Source: Hetaerina americana | Taxonomy: Eukaryota; Arthropoda; Insecta; Odonata; Calopterygidae | Direction of reading: 5' to 3' | DNA length: 64,000 nt | Assembly: GCA_022747635.1 (NCBI GenBank) | Contig: JAKTNV010000067.1 | Coordinates: forward strand, 1,532,501 to 1,596,500 | Shown here: piece by piece, positions 1-12,420 of the stretch | How positions within the stretch are numbered: position 1 is the stretch's first letter | Layout: the number at the start of each line of letters is the position of its first letter | Translations under genes and position numbers: made by a program | The notes under the pieces: model-generated | Database searches by the model: none | What the model was told of the DNA's origin: nothing | What the model saw: the letters and a program-made list of their open reading frames with translations, nothing else

Positions 1-1040
1 GATCAGAGAAAAATTGCGATATAGGATAATCGCAACTTGAAAACACATAATCAGATTAACGTCATTGGCTTCATTAATATGACCTATCCATAGAAAATTA
101 TCAGCCTGCCAATGTTGCTTTCCATATTCGCCGTTGAGTCTTGAGTATCTGATGTGGGTAAACACTGAATTGCTGCTCGGATGACAAAAGGAACTCGTAT
201 TTCCGGAATATCTCGTCTACCACCTGCCCTCTCCTAAAGGGGCTATCTTTTTTCACAATTCCCATCTCTAATTGTTCCCGAGGAGAAGGTCTATGCGCCG
301 GCTCCCACCTACAATCCTGTGACCGGTCCACCCCCTCCTCATCCTAGGTTTGCTGTAGTCGCTTCACCTACGCGAAAGAGACGAGACGCTACTGAAGAAG
401 ATACGGGCGATCCAGATGATTCGATTCGCTCGAAGTTACATTATTTCATCGCGAATCCCGGTATATTTTTATTTGACTTTGCAGTTGCGATCCTATTCGA
501 TTACATTCATGGCGATGGCTAGTAATATTTTCCGGCATCCACGTATTGAATTGGGCGAGTTTCTCAAAGGTACTAGTCACTTTACAAGTCTCCCGAAAAC
601 GCAATATCTTAAATTTTGTATTAAGCTTTCAAATTCCCGTAATTTATAATTCAGGAGAGTAATCATCAGTTCACCATTTTTTATATTAAATGAACTCCGT
701 ATTTTCTGAGTTCTAAGATGTGCAAACTGACCTTTAGCTTTGATAATGTGGTTTTTCCTGGACGAACGAATTTGCAGTACTCCCACTACGAACGCACGGT
801 TCATTCATATGGACACAAAAGCAATCTTTTTTATCAGAATTCGATTTTAATGCTGATTAAACTCTCTATTTTATAATGTTGATACGATTAGAATCGATTC
901 ACCCGATACCGATTTTGAGAATACATTTTATAATGCGCCAATCGCTCCATGTGGTATAATCGGGTCCCCCGAATCGATTCTCTCCCTTTGGATCGCCCAT
1001 CCGCGTCTTGCAATTCGCGAGAGGGATTTTATTCTCTTGC
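1..1040. other. AT-rich segment, no gene seen
   Basis: Ordinary AT-rich non-coding sequence. The open frames here are short, overlap on both strands and match no family I recognise. I see no RNA gene, terminal repeat or tandem array. Confidence 0.4.
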
Positions 1041-2290
1041 ATCGCTTACCAGTCGGTGAGGTTTCGAAAAGACAGACGAGGGTCGGGAGTGGCGTAGGGA
1101 GTGGGTGGGGGACTGAAAGCCTTTCCACGGGGTGGGTGAGACCCTGCGGTGCGCAGGAACGTGGAATGGGAGGTTGGTTCGGGGATGGGGCCGCTCGGTG
1201 TTGACAGGGGCGTGGCACGGGCTTCCGCCAGGGGGCGCCTTCGCTCGCGCACTCGCCTCTTCGATAGCGCACGGCGTTTTCTCTTTGTTTCTCGCCTCCT
1301 CCATTGTTTCCTCTTTTTCCATCCTCCTCCCTCCCCTTCTACGAGCCTTTAAGACTTTTCCCCCTCCCCCTCTCCTCTTCCCTCCCTCCCTCCCTTTTCT
1401 TCCCTCCCCCGCTCCCAAGCGCACTCCTCGCATCCTCCGCTTGCCTCTCTGCCTGCTGAGTTTCTCTCGGCTTCTTTCTTTTTCTTCTCTTTCCGTCCTT
1501 TAATTTCGTTCCATTCCTTCTCGTGCGTGCGTTTGGTGTGCGCGGGTGTGAGTGGGCGGGCTGGGGGAGTCGGGAGGAGGGAGTGGGGGGTTGGAGGTTG
1601 GGGAGCGGGTGCGGGGAAGGAGGGAAAAGGAGGCCGCCCCTGCGTCTCCCGCACTTCGACACGCCCCCGACGGGATTTCTCTCTCTCTTTTCCTCTCTCC
1701 ACCCCCACCTCCTCCTCCATTCCCCCCATGGCTACGCCCCCACAATGCTTCCCTCCTCCATTCCCTTCTCTTCCCATCAACGCATCGACCTCCTCACTCC
1801 TCCCCCAACCGTTCCCCCAACCCTCGTTCCCTCCTCCCCCAACCGTTCCCCCAACCCCCGTTCACTCCTCCCCCTCCACCGATGCCCCGGCAGCCGACCG
1901 CTTTCCGTCCCCCGCCATATTCCCTTCACCCCCCGTCTCCCGCGCTCCCAACCCAGGGACTCCTTGCCCCCTCGCGACCTCACCAATTCGTCACCGCCTC
2001 TCCCCGCCCCTTCCCGACCCCCCTCCCCTTTCCGTATCAACTCCCCTCCTCCGCCTTTCCCTGCCTCACCATCGCTCTCTCTCTCTCCCTCCTCCTCGGG
2101 TTTTTTCCTCCCATTTCTCCTTCGCCGCTCGGTGTAGTGCCACTCTCCTCTTTCTCAATCTGCATCGATGGGGGGGTTTATGGTGCACCGGAGGGGTCGC
2201 CGGGCACGGGTTGATGGCGTCTCGGTGTCTCTGTGTTGTTGAAGAAGCGGGGAGCTCCAACGAGGTGCCCCGTGGAAGCGGAAATCTCAT
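1040..2290. other. GC/CpG-rich, pyrimidine-skewed island
   Basis: The segment is strongly GC-rich with many CpG dinucleotides, and the + strand carries long C/T runs (about 1330-1500 and 1680-2110). Several long open frames occur in different frames on both strands, but they encode only Pro/Ser/Arg-rich low-complexity peptides, as expected from base composition. It may be a CpG-island promoter of a gene whose exons lie outside the window, or an H-DNA-forming homopyrimidine tract. No splice-supported exon is visible. Confidence 0.5.
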
Positions 2291-2695
2291 TATTTGAGTG
2301 AATGAAGCTCCATCGCGTGTTTCGGTTGGCCCATGAATCACGTGCTCGAGCAATTATTTTCATCTCCCGCACAATACAAACTCAAAGCACCTTCTTCCCT
2401 ACACTGCCGCCTTCGTCAGCTCCTTTTCCAAAATTCCGCGCCCTCGCCATGCCCTCCCGTCTGAAATACCTGTTGTATTTCTCCTCTCATTCCCGCTGAC
2501 CTGAAATCCATCTTTCCATTACATCCTAGAGCGTACCGAGATCCTCGTATTTTGATGGAAACTCCTGTTTTTCCGTCTTCTTCGTTCCTATGCTCAATTG
2601 TTATCCATTATAATATTTCAATCCGTGTGTATACTGTTATTCCGAAATGTATAAATAATTATCCATATAACGTATGATAGCTAAAATAAAAACCA

Positions 2696-2750
2696 CCATA
2701 AACACAGTAATCAACCCAAAGGTCGGTTTAGTAGGTGATGGTAGAGTTCT
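2696..2750. repeat. 55-bp repeat unit, copy 1
   Basis: A block starting CCATAAACACAGTAATCAAC recurs at 17568-17622 with a few substitutions. It lies immediately outside the 3' end of a CR1 copy here and immediately outside the 3' truncation point of an RTE copy there. It looks like the end of an unidentified repeat family. Confidence 0.55.
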
Positions 2751-5700
2751 ACATCTATCTACATCTACTTAATACCCCGCAAGCCGCCGCAAGGGCGTGT
2801 GGCGGGGGGTGCTAGGACACCACCCATAATTTAGAAAAGAAAAAGAAAAAAAAAACCGCATGCAATAACGACAAAATCATATATAAAAAAAAACATGCCA
2901 TACATTCATGCATGAACACTTACACCCCACACACATGCAAACACTCAAACTACCAACTAACATACACATGCACCTGAAAGTATACCTAACATCTCTATAG
3001 TGTTTAATTTTGTTCCGACTTGTAGATTCAACGTTTTTAATATTTCTAAAGTGACTTCGGTTTCTTGCTATTATGATTACTGATTGTTCGGGGAAAGAAT
3101 GAGTATTTGTACCTATCTGTCTTGGAATCTATCTCCCTTAGTTTATCTTTGTGGTCTGATCTACCTAAGTAGTGTGGGGCCATTATAATTCCTTCAGTGT
3201 CATATTTAAACTCGTTTGTTCTGAACCTTTCTAAAAGTCTAAGCCTCGCTTGTTCTCTCCGCACTTCAAGTGGTTCCCAGCCTAAATCCCCTAAGAGACC
3301 TGTCACACTTGTGTTTTTATCATAACAATTTTTAACGAATCTAGCGGATTTTCTCTGGACTTTATCTAATTCTTTTTGCCAAATTTTCTCCCACGGATCC
3401 CAAATACTTGCGGCATATTCCAAATGAGGTCTAACTAGAGAAAAATAACACCTCTCTTTAACTTTTTCATTACATTTCCCCACCACCCGTTTTATGAAGC
3501 CAAGTTTCTTTAAAGCTGATCCGCATATTGTCCTGATATGTGCTCCCCATGAAAGGCGTGGTGTTAGAACAACCCCCAAATATTTAACTTGATTTGCCGT
3601 AGTCAATACTGAACCCTCTATTTTGTAGTTTATATCCTGATCCTCGCTTCCTTTATTCCAAAATTTCAAAACTGCACATTTATCTATATTAAGTGTTAAT
3701 CCCCATTTATTGCACCATTCCGAGATATTGTCTAAGTCTCTAGAGAGTAGCTCGCGATCTAGTTGGCTCCTTATTTCCCTGTATATCACCGTGTCTTCAG
3801 CAAATAACCTTAGATTGCTACTAACGTGTGTGCTTAAGTCATTTATGTATATTAAGAACAGAAGAGGCCCTATTACACTTCCCTGGGGGACGCCCGAAGT
3901 AACATCTCTCTCCGTTGAGCACAACCCATCTATGACTACTATTTGTTTGCGGTTTGACAAGAAGTCTCTTATCCAATTAATTATTTTCTCATTGATCCCA
4001 TAGTATTTAAGTTTATGTAACAATTTATTGTGTGGGACTTTGTCGAAGGCTTTTTTGAAATCCAGGAATACTGCATCGACTTGGGTGTTGTTTTCTCCCG
4101 ATCTAAGTATATCGTGAATGAAGAGACCAAGTTGTGTTTCGCAAGATCTGCTTTTCCTAAATCCGTGCTGGTTGTGGATTAGTATTTTCCTACTATCAAG
4201 AAATTTCATAATGTTAGTGACAATAATGTGTTCCAATATTTTACAAGAGATCGACGTTAAAGAAATGGGTCGGTAATTGGTTGGTTTATCCCTATCGCCG
4301 CCTTTATAGATGGGAGTTATATGGGCTAGCTTCCAGTCACGAGGCACTGAGCCTTCTTCTATCGATTTTAGAAAAACAATATGTAAAAATGGGGCAATGT
4401 CGTCAGCTAATTCCTTTAATATTCTAGCAGGTATTTCTTCCGGACCAGGTGCCTTGTGTGCTTTGATACTACGGAACAGATGTACTATTCCCTGCTTGGT
4501 CAGTGTAAGATCGCTCATGTGTTCCCCGGGTGGGTGTGGAGGATCGTTTGGTGCTTTTGTGTTTTTGTTGTAGACGCTCTGGAAAAAATGGTTTAAAATA
4601 TTTGCCTTTTTCACGCTATCTGTAATGATTTCTCCATTTTCCGTCTTCAAAGAGTGAACAGTGGGACGTTTACCCTGTATTTCCCTAACATAGGACCAGA
4701 ATGGCTTTGGATTTTCCTCAAGATATTCGCTTAGCATTTTAGATTTAAAAGAGTGTAGTGCTGTGCGCATAATACTTTTCGTCTTACTACGGCATTCATT
4801 TAGTAGCTGTTTGGTTGTATTCACATAAATTATATCGTCACTTTTTAAACTCTTTTTGAAATTTGACTGTAGCTTTCTTTGCCTTCTTAATGCTGATCTG
4901 ACTTCCCCGTTGTACCATCTAGGTTCCTTACTGTCGCATTTGAGTTTGGACGGGATGTACGTCTTCATTCCTTCGCGTAAAATATTTAAGAAATAATTCC
5001 AAGTGTTCTCTGTATTTGTTGTCAGTGTTTTTGTCTTGTATTCTGGTAATTTTATCTTTAAATATTCTCTTAGTCCGTTAAAATTTGCCTTGTTGTATAG
5101 GTATATTTTACGCTTTTCTTTGTTTATTTTGACGAACTTAGTTTTTAACTCCACAAGAATAGCCTTATGGTCACTGATTCCGTCTATTATTTCAATGTTA
5201 GTGATGATTTCGGGCATAGAAGTCGCAAAGATGTCTAGTATGCTTTGGCCCCGTGTTGGTGATTTAACTATTTGTTCTAAGGAGTGTTTTGTGAATATAT
5301 GAAGGAGTTCTTGGCATGAATCTCTGTTTTTGGCAGATTTTCCTACGCAGTAGTTGTCCCAGTCAATTGACGGTAGATTTGTGTCACCAGCGATTATAGT
5401 AATACTGTTGCTTTGTCTGCTGCTGATAGTGGATATTTGTTCGTCGAGTTTGTGTAGGACATCTGTGTTAGAATCTGGGGGTCTATAAAATGAACACACG
5501 TATAGGCTTCTGCCGTTGTAGTCCTTAATGTTGCACCAAACGCTTTCTATGTCATCTACGTCGCATTCATATCGTTGGCTACTAAGATGTGACTTTACTG
5601 CAATGAATACTCCCCCACCCAACCTATTTGGTCTGTCCCTTCTGTAAATTGTGAAACCGTTTGGAAAAACCTCATTGTTTGCTATATCTCCCGTGAGCCA

Positions 5701-6066
5701 ACTTTCTGTTCCAACTACTATGTCTGCGTTTGTACTGACAAAAATATGTTCAATATCCGATATTTTGTTCCTAATGCTACGGCAGTTTAATGTTATAATT
5801 TTAATATGGCTAATAACTTCTTGTTTTTCGGTTTTATGTACGCTAACAAAACTGTTTTGAGACGATTCGTGGTGAACAGAGACATAAGAATTACATTCAC
5901 TTGCATTGCTATCTGTTATGTATGTAGAGGCACCAATTTTATTAAATTTACGTGGGTTATATGTTGTTTTAACGCAAGTATTTGTTTGTTCAATTTTTTT
6001 GGGGATATGAGAGGCATTACCTGAACTGAATTGACAAAAAGCGCTGGATTCTACTTTATTTTTCCC
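2751..6066 (-). mobile_element. CR1-like non-LTR retrotransposon, copy 1 (5'-truncated)
   Basis: On the minus strand the element holds most of ORF2, a 3' UTR of about 290 bp, and a 3' end made of short TGTAGA-type repeats, as CR1-group elements end in microsatellites rather than poly(A). It is collinear with the copy at 45021-48337 at a constant offset of 42271, with no net indel. Similarity stops at 6066, just before the position of ORF1 in the other copy, so this copy is truncated at the ORF1/ORF2 boundary. It abuts a tRNA-headed SINE. No clear target duplication was found. Confidence 0.88.
3046..6066 (-). CDS. CR1-like ORF2: APE endonuclease and reverse transcriptase (copy 1)
   Basis: Open frame of about 1000 codons encoding the retrotransposition enzyme. 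The first conventional predicted start (a TTG at 5622) lies inside the endonuclease, and the frame stays open upstream to the truncation at 6066 without an ATG. Motifs numbered from 5622: upstream TESW with the endonuclease Glu at 5704-5706, AGDTNLPSIDW at 78-88 and SDHKA at 150-154. RT motif A is FLDFKKAFD (519-527), with GVPQGS at 577-582. The catalytic box reads FAED (607-610) instead of FADD, the codon being GAA at 3796-3798. RT C-terminal and thumb regions follow to the stop. No RNase H is seen, as in CR1-clade elements. The frame is intact, but the Asp-to-Glu change should impair polymerisation. Confidence 0.9.
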   Translation of the reverse strand, partial: GKNKVESSAFCQFSSGNASHIPKKIEQTNTCVKTTYNPRKFNKIGASTYITDSNASECNSYVSVHHESSQNSFVSVHKTEKQEVISHIKIITLNCRSIRNKISDIEHIFVSTNADIVVGTESWLTGDIANNEVFPNGFTIYRRDRPNRLGGGVFIAVKSHLSSQRYECDVDDIESVWCNIKDYNGRSLYVCSFYRPPDSNTDVLHKLDEQISTISSRQSNSITIIAGDTNLPSIDWDNYCVGKSAKNRDSCQELLHIFTKHSLEQIVKSPTRGQSILDIFATSMPEIITNIEIIDGISDHKAILVELKTKFVKINKEKRKIYLYNKANFNGLREYLKIKLPEYKTKTLTTNTENTWNYFLNILREGMKTYIPSKLKCDSKEPRWYNGEVRSALRRQRKLQSNFKKSLKSDDIIYVNTTKQLLNECRSKTKSIMRTALHSFKSKMLSEYLEENPKPFWSYVREIQGKRPTVHSLKTENGEIITDSVKKANILNHFFQSVYNKNTKAPNDPPHPPGEHMSDLTLTKQGIVHLFRSIKAHKAPGPEEIPARILKELADDIAPFLHIVFLKSIEEGSVPRDWKLAHITPIYKGGDRDKPTNYRPISLTSISCKILEHIIVTNIMKFLDSRKILIHNQHGFRKSRSCETQLGLFIHDILRSGENNTQVDAVFLDFKKAFDKVPHNKLLHKLKYYGINEKIINWIRDFLSNRKQIVVIDGLCSTERDVTSGVPQGSVIGPLLFLIYINDLSTHVSSNLRLFAEDTVIYREIRSQLDRELLSRDLDNISEWCNKWGLTLNIDKCAVLKFWNKGSEDQDINYKIEGSVLTTANQVKYLGVVLTPRLSWGAHIRTICGSALKKLGFIKRVVGKCNEKVKERCYFSLVRPHLEYAASIWDPWEKIWQKELDKVQRKSARFVKNCYDKNTSVTGLLGDLGWEPLEVRREQARLRLLERFRTNEFKYDTEGIIMAPHYLGRSDHKDKLREIDSKTDRYKYSFFPRTISNHNSKKPKSL

Positions 6067-6293
6067 CGTTCACCCGGTACTAAGCCCGACGGCGTGTGAA
6101 ATTCACACACTAGCAGGGTAGGGAGTGTTGGCCAGTTCCTTTCCCTGTGCCGGTTATGGTTTCCCAGGAAGATCCTGGAACCCGAAAAATCATATAGCTT
6201 GGTTGGAGCTGCAGGTGCCCAGAGACTTGCCCAGGAATCGAACCCGGGACCGTCCGGTCAGTAGTCCAACGCTCTACCCCTGGACTACCGCGA

Positions 6294-6300
<7 letters not shown>
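6067..6300 (-). repeat. tRNA-headed SINE
   Basis: Read on the minus strand, 6300 to about 6225 carries a tRNA-like head with a box A near 'GGGGTAGAGCGTTGG' and box B GGTTCGATTCC. A body of about 150 bp without coding potential follows. It is flanked by a (TA)n array upstream and the CR1 truncation downstream. I treat it as a SINE rather than a tRNA gene because there is a non-tRNA tail and no good acceptor stem closes. Confidence 0.6.

Positions 6301-6339
<39 letters not shown>
6298..6339. repeat. (TA)n microsatellite
   Basis: Uninterrupted alternating TA for about 40 bp, directly at the 5' edge of the tRNA-headed SINE. Confidence 0.95.
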
Positions 6340-6341
<2 letters not shown>

Positions 6342-8610
6342 AAAAATTGGAGAAAAATTATATCTATTGTATTTAATTTATTTTTTCGACGTCAAAGCCT
6401 GCACTCTCAGTTATAGTTGTGCCTTCATCAAAATGACTGTCTGCTAAATACTTCTTAATAATGAAATAATTATCTTAAGAATGCGTAAAACGAACGACAA
6501 TTATTCAGTTAGATAAACCACCTATCTGGAAACGCAAAGGACACGAGTTCGATCTCAGCCTTGGCGTATAAGTATGTATAAATGTTCGAACAGCGAAATG
6601 AAATTTTAGAGGATAACGTCAGAAGACATTCTTCATAAGGGATAACATAAATTATCATTCTCTAATCTCAATAATTGTTACTTGAATTACTCCTATTTTA
6701 GCATTATTAATTCAGTTAAGAATGCGTCGAAGATCAGGTGTAAGAGATTAAAATTAGAGCAGCTTTTTAGCAGCAGCAGAATTTTAAGCGAGACATCATA
6801 TTACCTTATTATCACGCACGTCATGAAATTATTCCGAATTTGTTTCGAGGAACATTGAGTAATGGCGAATATCAGGAGTAATGGCAAGAGATAAGTAGCA
6901 CCAGATAGGGTCTTCTTTTTAAGTTAATAGTTCAAATATATCCGGCAACTGATTTTTTTTCATTAATTTTCGCTATTTGACGAATTTTTCTATGTTTACT
7001 TTTTTTTTTGAAGTCCCTATTTCATTTCTTTTTAACAAATAGTCATTCTTTTGAGCCGGTTCTCATTAACGGGTTGCCACGAGATGTCCTGAAAGGAAAT
7101 TTATGCGAAAAATAGCACTAAATAAGTAAGTAAATAAAAAAAACCTTAAAATTTATTATATCGGGTGAGCGAAAGCTTGTAGCTCCATTAGTGCAGTGGT
7201 CCAAAACCGGTCCGTGGAATCGGCTATTTGGGCCACCATCTGAAGATCGCTTCTCTATGGAGAATTAAAGGAAAGAACTTAGAACCAACCCATGTCGCCA
7301 TATCCCCTTGGTTGTAAGTAGGTTATTAGAGTGAGTAGTTGGTGTTACCGGTTCGTCTAACATGTATTCTAAATTTTAAGAGGTAGTGAAATGAGCCCAT
7401 TTCAGCAGAAATAAAAAGATACGTGTTTCTCTACGTGCATCGCCGGTCGTTACTTACCAATCTTGCCCCAAACTTGATTTTAGCTGTCGACGTCATTTTA
7501 GATATTTGCCCGTGATATTGGAAATTCTCGAGATTCCACTGCCGGATGTCTGTTACCGAACTAAATGTTTTCGAAACGGATGCTGGAGTCCAAGAATTCG
7601 TCCTTTAATTTCATCCAACTCTTTCTTGGATTTATTTTCTCATCTTAACGCTTTAAAATCTTTTCCTGCGATGTTAAAACGCATTATGCGTTGAAACAAA
7701 GCTAACTCTATGTGTAGTTAGTTCTGTTTTCTAAAAAAATTTCTAATTTTATTTTCGGCAGTGCAAATGAAATGGTGCTAATTTTCAAAAAATAGTTTTG
7801 AATGTTAATTACCGATATCCCTGAAGGGATAATGCCACAGGCGAATGAGTCAGTACACTTTTGGCCAACACTACACTTTACTTATATTAGAGTATTTTAA
7901 ATTAATGGAACTTCATTGAAGAATAAACGAGCATGTCTCCTACTAGTCCATATTTTATTCTTCTAGTATGTAGTCTGCCTGCTGTTCTCGTAGATATTAA
8001 TATAATTTCAGGGCATCATTTAGTTCGGAGAAATTACTCTCGAAAACCATTTTAGGTCGTAAAACGTATCCCAATCATCAAGGCAAAATTATGCTAGAAA
8101 ATAGATCAAAATCGTTTAATGTAGCATAAAATGTTCCATTTCTAATGCAACTAAAGAGGGATATGAACACTAAAATGATATGAAGCGCACGGGCTTGCAT
8201 TCCTCCTTGAGGAAATTACTGCCATGTATAAAACGATGCGAATCTATGAATTAATTAAGTCTAATATTTATAATTAAACTGAGTAACTTTTAAATTTCAC
8301 CCGGTGATGGTGGTCTCTGTTTTTCTGAAAAATCCCTGGCTTGAAATGCTCATTGTCATCTGATTCACCCAGACCTCATCTGCTAAGTCCTAAAAGAAGA
8401 AATTTGCGAATGACGACAGATTTAAGCTGGGTTTAAAATACACATAAATTCACTCTGGGGGCTGAGAAATTAGCTCCATGGTTGGGTCCAACAGAACTTC
8501 CTCTGGAATATTACCGTAATTAACTCTGGTTGTGAAAATGTAATTTATATTCAATAGCAAAAGGAACATCAACTTTTTCTCCGCTTAATGTACATGGTGC
8601 ACACAAAATA
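6340..8610. other. Unannotated AT-rich DNA
   Basis: No open frame of recognisable family, no terminal repeats and no tandem array. Ordinary intergenic or intronic DNA is the simplest reading. Confidence 0.4.
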
Positions 8611-8611
8611 G

Positions 8612-9478
8612 AGGGTTCAGTATTGACTGCGGCAAATCAAGTTAAATATTTGGGGGTTGCTCCAACACCTTGCCTTTCATGTGGAGCACTTATCAGGACA
8701 ATATGAGGATCAGCTTTAAAGAAACTTGGCTTCATAAAACGGGTGGTGGGGAAATGTAATGAAAAAGTTAAAGAGAGGTGTTATTTTGCTCTAGTTAGAC
8801 CTCATTTGGAATATGCCGCAAGTATTTGGGATCCGTGGGAGAAAATTTGGCAAAAAGAATTAGATAAAGTCCAGAGAAAATCCGCTAGATTCGTTAAAAA
8901 TTGTTATGATAAGAACACAAGTGTGACAGGTCTCTTAGGGGATTTAGGCTGGGAACCACTTGAAGTGCGGAGAGAACAAGCGAGGCTTAGACTTTTAGAA
9001 AGGTTCAGAACAAACGAGTTTAGCTATGACACTGAAGGAATTAATTATAATGGCCCCACACTACTTAGGTAGATCAGACCACAAAGATAAACTAAGGGAG
9101 ATAGATTCCAGGACAGATAGGTACAAATACTCATTCTTTCCCCGAACAATTAGAAACCATAATAGTAAGAAACCGAAGTCACTTTAGAAATATTAAAAAC
9201 ATTGAATTTACAAGTTGGAGCAAAGTTAAACACTGCAAAGCTGTTAGGTATACTTTCAGGTGCATGTGTATGTAAGATGTAGTTTGAGTGTTTGCATGTG
9301 TGTGGGGTGTAAGTGTTCATGCATGAATGCACGCCATGTTTTTTTTGTGGATATATGATTTTGTGGTTATTGCATGCGGTTTTTTTTTCTTTTCTATATT
9401 ACGGGTGGTGTCCTAACACCCCCCGCCACACGCCCTTGCGGCGGCTTGCGGGGTATTAAGTAAATGTAGATGTAGATG
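8612..9478 (+). mobile_element. CR1-like fragment, copy 3 (3' end)
   Basis: This is the last part of ORF2 plus the 3' UTR and TGTAGA-type 3' end of the same CR1 family, on the plus strand. Similarity starts abruptly near 8612, a typical 5' truncation. The coding part (8743-9072) matches the RT C-terminal region, with HLEYAASIWDPWE visible. A 4-base duplication near 9040 shifts the frame before the normal C-terminus, and a TGA at 8704-8706 interrupts the upstream frame. Non-functional. Confidence 0.88.
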
Positions 9479-10800
9479 CCACCACGCAAGTTTAAGGGTA
9501 TTGTCGTGGACTAGGAATTTAGCGCATGCCCAGATGTTCTTCAGTATCTCAATCAATTTAATGTTTTTCTTAGATGTAATCTGCGTGATTCTCCTCCGTA
9601 ATTGCTCCTTTGTGCTTCGGACTAAATTAAACGATGTACCGGCCAAAACTGCGCACTTCTTGAAGCTGCCAACATGGATTTGTGGCATTTCGGGCTCAGT
9701 CACTCATTTTCCCGAATTTTCATACGGTTGAACTTATGAACTGCCATTCAGGGATTGTACTATTAGACGGTGACCGTATGAATCTTAAAATTCCAAATTT
9801 TCGGCACTGCCTACTTTAAGGTGCAACATGACGGCATTTTAATCAGCATTTAAAAGGTTAGGATACCCGAAGCCCCGATGAGCTCTCTGCTTTGATCTTT
9901 AAAGATCTCAAAAAATGTTCGGCTGGAAAATGCTGCTTTTACGGACAAAGTGTGTGATTCTCACATTACACTTTGCCCGAATGCTTTCAATTCCGTCGTT
10001 CAATGTTTCACCCCCATCCTGCATTATACCATTATATTTTCACTCTTCCATTTTGAGGAGCGGAAAAACCGTACTACACAATAACTATGTGGGTAGCATC
10101 AAATGAGAATGGCATGGAAGTCCATACGCATCTCTAAATCTTAGCCCGCAAGTCCCCAAGACGACGTCTGGCAGGCCCTGGGATGCTTTACTATGTTACC
10201 TGCTTACATGCCTAGTGGGATACCACCCCTGATCAGCAATTACCTCCACCATGTCGGGTTGCCCAATATTACCTCTCTGAGTATTGTCTAATGATGAGCT
10301 TCTATGTTATGAATCTTGGGTGACTCGAAAGTTGGGTGTATGGGCTCATATTATTATCGTCCATCTTCAATCAAAATGACGTACGAGTTTTTCATATTAA
10401 CTTCTGTGTAATGAAGTGAACTATTTCAAATTCAGCTGAGGCTTCCGCAGTGATATGCAGACGACGGCGATGGTTTATCTGACTTCCAGGAAAAAGCAGA
10501 TCATCGATGGAATGACCCGTATAACACCTTGGAGTTACCCCTACTTGGTAAAACATTCAGTCGCAATCCCAACTCGCGAAGTGATCGCAAAACAATGTGG
10601 TGATCCCTCGTGCAAAAGGGGAAAGAAACGAATGGACGGAGGGAATTTGAAAACGCGCAAGGCCTTCTCGGGAGTGGATAATTGCTTCATTTGCGGCCAA
10701 CAAAACGCTCGCGGTTGTGATTACAATCCAGCAAAATGATTATCGGCGTCTTTTTTCTTCTTTTCACACCCTCGCTCCCGAAACACTTGCTTCGGAACGC
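9479..10800. other. Unannotated segment
   Basis: Holds only short frames. One at 10455-10739 contains a few cysteines but no family I recognise, and I do not call it a gene. No RNA gene or repeat structure seen. Confidence 0.35.
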
Positions 10801-11760
10801 CTTAAGGGTTGAGGAGTTGGCGGAGGCAGGCGCCTCTTCTTCCCCCCTTCCCCCGGGGGTAACCCGTGGTGGCACCGCGGTGAGTAGGAAGAAAGCAAGC
10901 ACCCCTCCCCTTTTGGACTCCTTCGGCCAGAGCTCTATCCCCTGGGCGCGCGCGAGCGCACGAGGAGGATGCGAAGGCGGGGGAGGAGAGAGAGAGAGAG
11001 AGCGGGGGAGGACGGGAGGGAGGAAAACAGTCTGGAGGTCTCTGACCCGCTTCACATCTGTGGATGCTGCGATACGAGGGGCCGGGGGAGAGTAGCGCCG
11101 GCTTGCTCTCGTGTGCGTGCGTGTATGTGCCAGCGCACAGAAGGAGGGGGGGAGTGGTCGGGGAGGGGGTGGTACGGGTTGGGGGGTGGGTGAGGCAAGG
11201 GAGGGTCCAGCCGCGCAGACTGGATTAAGGTGGAAGGGAGAAAGAAGGTAGGAGGTTATCTTTCCGAACGGAGTCGTTTTGCCATGTCATCGTCGTCCCT
11301 CCCCTCTCCCATCGTCTCGCTGACAAAAAAGAAAGCGGTCTGGGTTTTATAGTGCTCTCGTGGTAATTGATTACAAAAAAGGGGAAGGGGGGGAGTTTGG
11401 CGTTGGTTCGGGAGGGAAAATAAGAGAACGAGTGTCGTAAAAGTGGCGGGGAAAGCCTTTCTTGGTTATTAAACCTCGCGGAGGGGGTTATGCTCGATCT
11501 ATGTATATGTAAGATCGGTGCCCGCGTGGAGGAAAAGAGGAGGGAGCTCAGGGGAAGCGGTTTTGAAAAGAGCAGGATCATCCTTTTTGACTCGCCGGCG
11601 TCCCTGCGCCGCCGCCCGCTGGACGAAATCTTTGGGTCAGCGATGTGCGTGCGCACTTGGATGCGTGCGCGTGTCCGAGGGCATCTCACGGCCCTCTCCC
11701 TTTTTTATTCCCTGCCCGTACGAGTCGCTTTCGTCTTTTCTTTATTGCCGTGCCTTCCAT
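10800..11760. other. GC/CpG-rich island, purine-skewed on + strand
   Basis: CpG-rich with G/A runs, including a GA-repeat block near 10985-11005 and G-rich runs near 11140-11200 and 11380-11400. Overlapping frames on both strands are compositional. A promoter/CpG-island role is possible but unsupported by any adjacent exon. Confidence 0.45.
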
Positions 11761-12300
11761 TTTTTTCCAACATGCATGACGCACCACAAAGGGCCTCTTA
11801 TTGAAGTGCTACGAAAGGAGACTTTTTACCGTTAAAAAAGACCCCTGGGAAGTGTTGATATTTTGGATTGCTGGGCTACCGTTGCATTAATGCGTGTCCT
11901 ACAAATATCACGGTGCATATCAGTGGTACATCTGCTTGTATTTCTCATAACATGTCACGTCTTACAGAATCATTAAATAAATTCGTTACCAAGGTGTTTT
12001 AAATAAAATTGTTTACCATCTTAAATGGAATAATGTATCAAATGGAATTATATATCAAAATGGTGAATACTTTGCTCCCAAAAGTTTGTTTTACTTTTGA
12101 AGATAAACCTTAAAGTATTCACGGTATTACGTATATTGTGTCTTTTTTGCGTCATGTTGCGTTAATTGCAATGGCTGGACGGATTTTGCGTGCCTCGTTC
12201 AGATCGTGAAGGAGCACCGAAAACCTGTTTAAGATTCCAACAAATGACCGGTTGTAATTGTAGATATGAATTCGTTTTCTCGGGCATGACTTCATGGAAT
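11761..12300. other. Unannotated AT-rich DNA
   Basis: No gene or repeat recognised before the inverted-repeat boundary of the Penelope fragment at 12309. Confidence 0.35.
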
Positions 12301-12420
12301 CGACTTAGCATAATGAAAAGAGAAACTGTATTTATGGGTCTATTCCTAGCGATATATCAAGTGCTCAATGGAGAAGGTTTCTCTATTTAGGCCCATTATC
12401 CCTGAGGGTATGCAGAAAAA

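Noticed and set aside
1527..2297. Long Pro/Ser-rich open frames in the first GC island
   Set aside because: Three overlapping frames on one strand and others on the opposite strand are all open; the composition lacks stops. No domain or periodicity beyond C/T runs.
10455..10739. 94-codon frame with Cys residues (CFICGQQNARGCD)
   Set aside because: No recognisable zinc-finger spacing, no homologous neighbour and no splice context; length is expected by chance.
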